Shown: positions 15,169 through 17,608 of the stretch, in pieces
Layout of the letters: each line of letters opens with the position of its first letter
How positions within the stretch are numbered: the stretch's first letter is position 1
Assembly: GCA_021405325.1 (NCBI GenBank)
Contig: QWII01000183.1
Span: 1 to 17,608 of the forward strand
Length of the DNA: 17,608 bases
Direction: 5' to 3'
From: Caldilinea sp. CFX5
GTDB taxonomy: Bacteria; Chloroflexota; Anaerolineae; Caldilineales; Caldilineaceae
Program-made: the position numbers and the translations under genes
The notes under the pieces: model-generated
Told to the model about the DNA's origin: nothing
What the model saw: the letters and a program-made list of their open reading frames with translations, nothing else
Databases searched by the model: none

Positions 15169-15272
15169 CGGGTAGCAAGCGTCATTGTTATTTTACGGCA
15201 CTGGGCCGGTTTCCACCAATGAAGCTGGCCAAAACACAACTCTGTGCAAAACGCAACTCGAGCAGAAAATCT

Positions 15273-16268
15273 ATGGTTACTCACCGGATGACTCTACGAC
15301 GTATCGGCCTGACAATGGGCGCCTCTTTGATCGCCTTTGGTTCGCTCGTGGCTTGTACCCGCAACCGCCCTACGCCAGAACCAACCGCGGTTAGCGATGC
15401 AGCCGCCATCACGGTTCTCACCAACACAACCAGCAGCGGTGGCGAACCGGTGGTGACCGTGGTGGCGACAATCGCGCCCACGGCTGCCGTAGCAAGCGCA
15501 GGAACCCCGACGCCAGGAGCGCTAACGCCAAAGACCATTGACTATTATGTCCAAGAGGGGGACACCCTTGCTTTTGTCGCCCAAAAATTTGAAATTGAGC
15601 TGGAGACCCTACGTCAGCTTAACTATTTGTTGGATGATAAAATCTTTGTCGGCCAGATTTTGCAGGTTCCCTACCGTGAAGGCATCACCGCCGAAGGTGT
15701 GCCTACAGCTACACCAGCCCCCTTTAGCTATGTGGTTGAAGAAGGGGACAGTCTTGGCACGATTGCCCAACAATTTGGCGTGAGCGCCGTCTCCATTATG
15801 GAGGCCAATAATCTACAAAATCCCAACAATGTTTTCATCGGTCAGACCTTGATCATTCCTAATTACGTTCCGCCGAACACCAGCACAGGCAACAATAGTG
15901 CAACAGCTAACAACACCGCCGGCGGTGAGCAAGCCGGCGGCGATGCCGTTAGCCATGTGGTGCAACCGGGTGAGACGCTCTACGGCATTGCCCAAAAGTA
16001 TGGGGTGGATGCCAATGCGATTGCAGAGGCGAACAATGTTGCCAACCGCAATCAGTTGCGTGTGGGGCAGAAGCTCACCATCCCCGGCATTACGGCCCGG
16101 CAAGCGGCTGAAGCCTTGGGGCGCGTCCATGTTGTTCAGTCCGGTGAGAGTTTAACGGCGATTGCCCAACAATATGGCATTAGCGCTGAGGAGATCATCA
16201 GCTTCAATAACATCTCCAACCCCGACGCAATTTACGTGGGGCAGGAATTGATTATTCCGGGGCAGTAA
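15273..16268 (+). CDS. lipoprotein with four LysM domains
   Basis: The chosen start, ATG 15273, gives 331 residues. The signal then has the right form: MVTHRMTLRRIG, a hydrophobic core (LTMGASLIAFGS), and lipobox LVAC with the lipid-bearing Cys28. The open frame goes back to GTG 15045, but that part does not look like coding sequence and would bury the signal. After a Thr/Pro-rich linker come four LysM domains at about 90-133, 152-196, 227-271 and 285-329. Each has the form VVxxGExLxxIAQxYG...N......I.VGQ.L.IP. LysM binds peptidoglycan or other GlcNAc polymers, so this is a surface lipoprotein that holds on to the wall. No catalytic domain follows the LysM units. No terminator is seen before the tRNA promoter. 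Confidence 0.88.
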   Translation: MVTHRMTLRRIGLTMGASLIAFGSLVACTRNRPTPEPTAVSDAAAITVLTNTTSSGGEPVVTVVATIAPTAAVASAGTPTPGALTPKTIDYYVQEGDTLAFVAQKFEIELETLRQLNYLLDDKIFVGQILQVPYREGITAEGVPTATPAPFSYVVEEGDSLGTIAQQFGVSAVSIMEANNLQNPNNVFIGQTLIIPNYVPPNTSTGNNSATANNTAGGEQAGGDAVSHVVQPGETLYGIAQKYGVDANAIAEANNVANRNQLRVGQKLTIPGITARQAAEALGRVHVVQSGESLTAIAQQYGISAEEIISFNNISNPDAIYVGQELIIPGQ

Positions 16269-16307
16269 GGGGGCAAGAATTCTTTTGTCAAATAGCCATC
16301 AGCCAAT

Positions 16308-16335
16308 TTGACCTTACCACAGAATGTGATATAAT
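16308..16335 (+). promoter_or_regulatory. strong sigma70-type promoter of the tRNA-tuf operon
   Basis: TTGACC (16308-16313), a 16-bp spacer and a perfect TATAAT (16330-16335). TGA just before the -10 gives an extended -10. Transcription would start near 16342, about 86 nt before the first tRNA. This is the best promoter in the window, as expected for stable RNA and EF-Tu. Confidence 0.8.
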
Positions 16336-16427
16336 GCCTTTTCGTTCGCCGCTTGCGTTTTTCTTTATTTTTGTTGCCTACACAAAGTGGCAAAAATAGG
16401 TGAACCCACAGCGAACAAAGGTAACAC

Positions 16428-16500
16428 GCCGACGTAGCTCAACCGGCAGAGCACCTGTCTTGTAAACAGGAGGTTACCGGTTCGATTCCGGTCGTCGGCT
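16428..16500 (+). tRNA. tRNA-Thr (TGT)
   Basis: A 73-nt cloverleaf. The acceptor arms GCCGACG and CGTCGGC pair fully, the anticodon stem CCTGT/ACAGG encloses CTTGTAA with anticodon TGT, and the T arm is ACCGG-TTCGATT-CCGGT. The discriminator base is T. The CCA end is not encoded. It is the first gene of the tRNA-tuf operon and corresponds in place and anticodon to thrU of E. coli. Confidence 0.95.
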
Positions 16501-16573
16501 CTGGCCGAAGATGGTAACAAAATTCGGTCGTAGCCGGCGAAAGAGAATCAATCGTCGGCAAAGCAGTAGTAGT

Positions 16574-16658
<85 letters not shown>

Positions 16659-16677
16659 TTCTAAAATTTCTTTGGTG

Positions 16678-17286
16678 ATGGAAGTGTCACTTTCCAAGGA
16701 AATGCTTGATCTGCTTTATTACGAACGTGGCTTGTCGATGGCGCAAATCGCAGAACAAGCTAACTGTTCTGTTAATAAAGTTTCTTACTGGATGAGTAAG
16801 TATGGATTGAGGCGTCGTGATGTTAGCAATGCTATCTATTTACGCCAAAATCCAACTGGTGATCCTTTTGATATTAGAGAACCAACGTCAAGTGATGAGT
16901 TAGCACTTTTTCAACTTGTTCTTGGTTTATATATCGGTGAAGGTAAGAAACGCGATAAAGATCAAGTTGCTTTAAGTAATAGTGACTCAAGGGTTATCAA
17001 AGTTTTTTTACGCTTCCTACGAGAAATTTGTAGGGTTGATGAAAAACGAATTTGGGCTTGGATCAATACCTTTGACGATGTTAATTTGCAAACAGTCAAA
17101 GAATATTGGGTACAAGTCACAGATTTACTGCCCGAGCAATTTCATACTTCAGTAGTTCGCCCTCGACGTGGTGGTTCATATACTCAGCTAAGTGAGTTTG
17201 GAACATTAACCGTTGGGATAAGTAGTACGAAGTTACATGAAATAATGATGCGCTGGGTGAATGATTCTCTTGAGCGATATGAATAG
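16678..17286 (+). CDS. helix-turn-helix plus single LAGLIDADG-like protein between tRNA genes
   Basis: 202 residues from ATG 16678. GTG 16675 and TTG 16672 are possible alternatives. The open frame back to GTG 16582 only reads tRNA-Tyr. Residues 9-45 form a helix-turn-helix (LSMAQIAEQANCSVNKVSYW). At 80-89 'LVLGLYIGEG' matches the LAGLIDADG motif, with Glu88 at the catalytic acid position, followed by 'VALSNSDSRVIKVFLRFLRE' as in homing endonuclease cores. Only one such motif is present, so a nuclease would work as a dimer; a DNA-binding regulator (as WhiA is) is the other option. The gene starts 20 nt after tRNA-Tyr, ends 3 nt before tRNA-Thr, and has no ribosome binding site. By eye it is near 40% GC with A/T-ending codons, unlike its GC-rich neighbours, which suggests transfer. 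Confidence 0.8.
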   Translation: MEVSLSKEMLDLLYYERGLSMAQIAEQANCSVNKVSYWMSKYGLRRRDVSNAIYLRQNPTGDPFDIREPTSSDELALFQLVLGLYIGEGKKRDKDQVALSNSDSRVIKVFLRFLREICRVDEKRIWAWINTFDDVNLQTVKEYWVQVTDLLPEQFHTSVVRPRRGGSYTQLSEFGTLTVGISSTKLHEIMMRWVNDSLERYE

Positions 17287-17289
17287 TAC

Positions 17290-17362
17290 GCCCACATAGC
17301 TCAGCAGGTAGAGCACTATCTTGGTAAGATAGAGGTCACCGGTTCAAATCCGGTTGTGGGCT
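17290..17362 (+). tRNA. tRNA-Thr (GGT)
   Basis: A 73-nt cloverleaf. The acceptor arms are GCCCACA and TGTGGGC, the anticodon stem CTATC/GATAG encloses TTGGTAA with anticodon GGT, and the T arm is ACCGG-TTCAAAT-CCGGT. Unlike the other two tRNAs here, the CCA end is encoded (17363-17365). It corresponds in place to thrT just ahead of tufB in E. coli. Confidence 0.95.
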
Positions 17363-17401
17363 CCATCAGGGATGAGTTAGATTGTTTTTTGTCGCAAAGG
17401 C

Positions 17402-17420
17402 CGTTGTGTTTAGCACAACG
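17402..17420 (+). other. hairpin in the tuf leader
   Basis: CGTTGTG (17402-17408) and CACAACG (17414-17420) form a perfect 7-bp stem around TTTAG. It lies between tRNA-Thr and tuf with no T-run after it. It is therefore more likely a processing or stability element than a terminator. Confidence 0.5.
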
Positions 17421-17457
17421 CCAAGAGCCAATTGCGATAAGATTAGCAAACGAACGC

Positions 17458-17464
17458 AAGGAGG
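17458..17464 (+). promoter_or_regulatory. ribosome binding site of tuf
   Basis: AAGGAGG lies 9 nt before ATG 17474. It is the strongest ribosome binding site seen in the window. Confidence 0.8.
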
Positions 17465-17473
17465 CATTTTCTA

Positions 17474-17608
17474 ATGTCCAAGGCAGTCTTTGAACGCAAG
17501 AAGCCCCATGTGAACGTGGGCACCATTGGTCATATTGATCATGGCAAGACATCGTTGACCGCAGCGATTACCAAGACCTTAGCGATGAAAGGGTGGGCTG
17601 ATTTCCGC
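17474..17608 (+). CDS. tuf: translation elongation factor Tu (N-terminal part)
   Basis: The first 45 codons are present; the gene runs off the right edge. The protein begins [20 protein letters not shown] and holds the GTP-binding G1 motif GHIDHGKT (19-26), with Ile21 where Val is most common. EF-Tu carries aminoacyl-tRNA to the ribosome in a GTP-dependent way. The gene follows tRNA-Thr(GGT) by 108 nt without a clear promoter, so it is probably read from the promoter at 16308-16335, as tufB of E. coli is read with its tRNA genes. Confidence 0.96.
   Translation, partial: MSKAVFERKKPHVNVGTIGHIDHGKTSLTAAITKTLAMKGWADFR

Noticed and set aside
15045..15272. N-terminal extension of the LysM protein from GTG 15045
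   Set aside because: It would bury a perfect lipoprotein signal, has odd Cys-rich composition, and overlaps a candidate promoter.
15045..15272. Possible riboswitch in the LysM leader
   Set aside because: I compared it with c-di-GMP, c-di-AMP and cobalamin patterns from memory and found no match to the conserved core bases.
17316..17552. 78-residue minus-strand frame
   Set aside because: Its end (TTGFEPVTS) is the well-known false translation of the tRNA T-arm antisense; it also overlaps tuf.

Overview
The window looks like chromosomal DNA of a Chloroflexota bacterium (Anaerolineae/Caldilineae-like). This is an inference from style, not a proven assignment. The signs are Pro/Thr-rich 'TPTATPT' linkers in secreted proteins, a secreted protein ending in a YLPL-x-x-R motif, an nSTAND1-type NTPase with WD40 repeats, Rpn and Uma2 nuclease-like genes, a LysM lipoprotein, and many palindromic intergenic repeats. 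Most genes are GC-rich. One AT-richer gene in the tRNA cluster stands out.

Layout. (1) 1-3700, minus strand: a large STAND NTPase with a membrane segment and a seven-blade WD40 domain, followed downstream by the start of an Rpn-family nuclease gene that runs off the left edge. (2) 3701-4443: a gene-poor AT-rich gap with inverted repeats and one copy of a 48-bp repeat. (3) 4444-5970, plus: a secreted protein with a Pro/Thr linker and about 64-residue repeats, followed by a strong hairpin terminator. The second copy of the 48-bp repeat and a possible 30-residue membrane peptide come next. (4) 6417-8875, plus: a MoxR-type AAA ATPase and a CoxE-type VWA protein, a chaperone-like pair without visible cox genes. 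(5) 9044-9715: an Uma2-like nuclease gene that seems to have lost its 5' end. (6) 9907-10830: ilvE, preceded by a very large hairpin. (7) 10893-14894, minus: tetR, membrane-fusion protein, FtsX-like permease and ABC ATPase, a regulated export operon of MacAB/DevBCA type. (8) 15273-16268, plus: a lipoprotein with four LysM domains. (9) 16308-17608, plus: a strong promoter, tRNA-Thr(TGT), tRNA-Tyr(GTA), a LAGLIDADG-like gene, tRNA-Thr(GGT), and the start of tuf (EF-Tu).

The most notable point is region 9. The order thrU-tyrU-glyT-thrT-tufB is known from E. coli. Here the glyT place holds a compact AT-rich gene for a helix-turn-helix plus single-LAGLIDADG-motif protein. It is packed so closely between the tRNAs that tRNA processing would cut out its mRNA. 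A second theme is the intergenic space, which is full of different palindromic elements (7401-7473, 8912-8980, 9738-9873, 10838-10892, 11641-11715).
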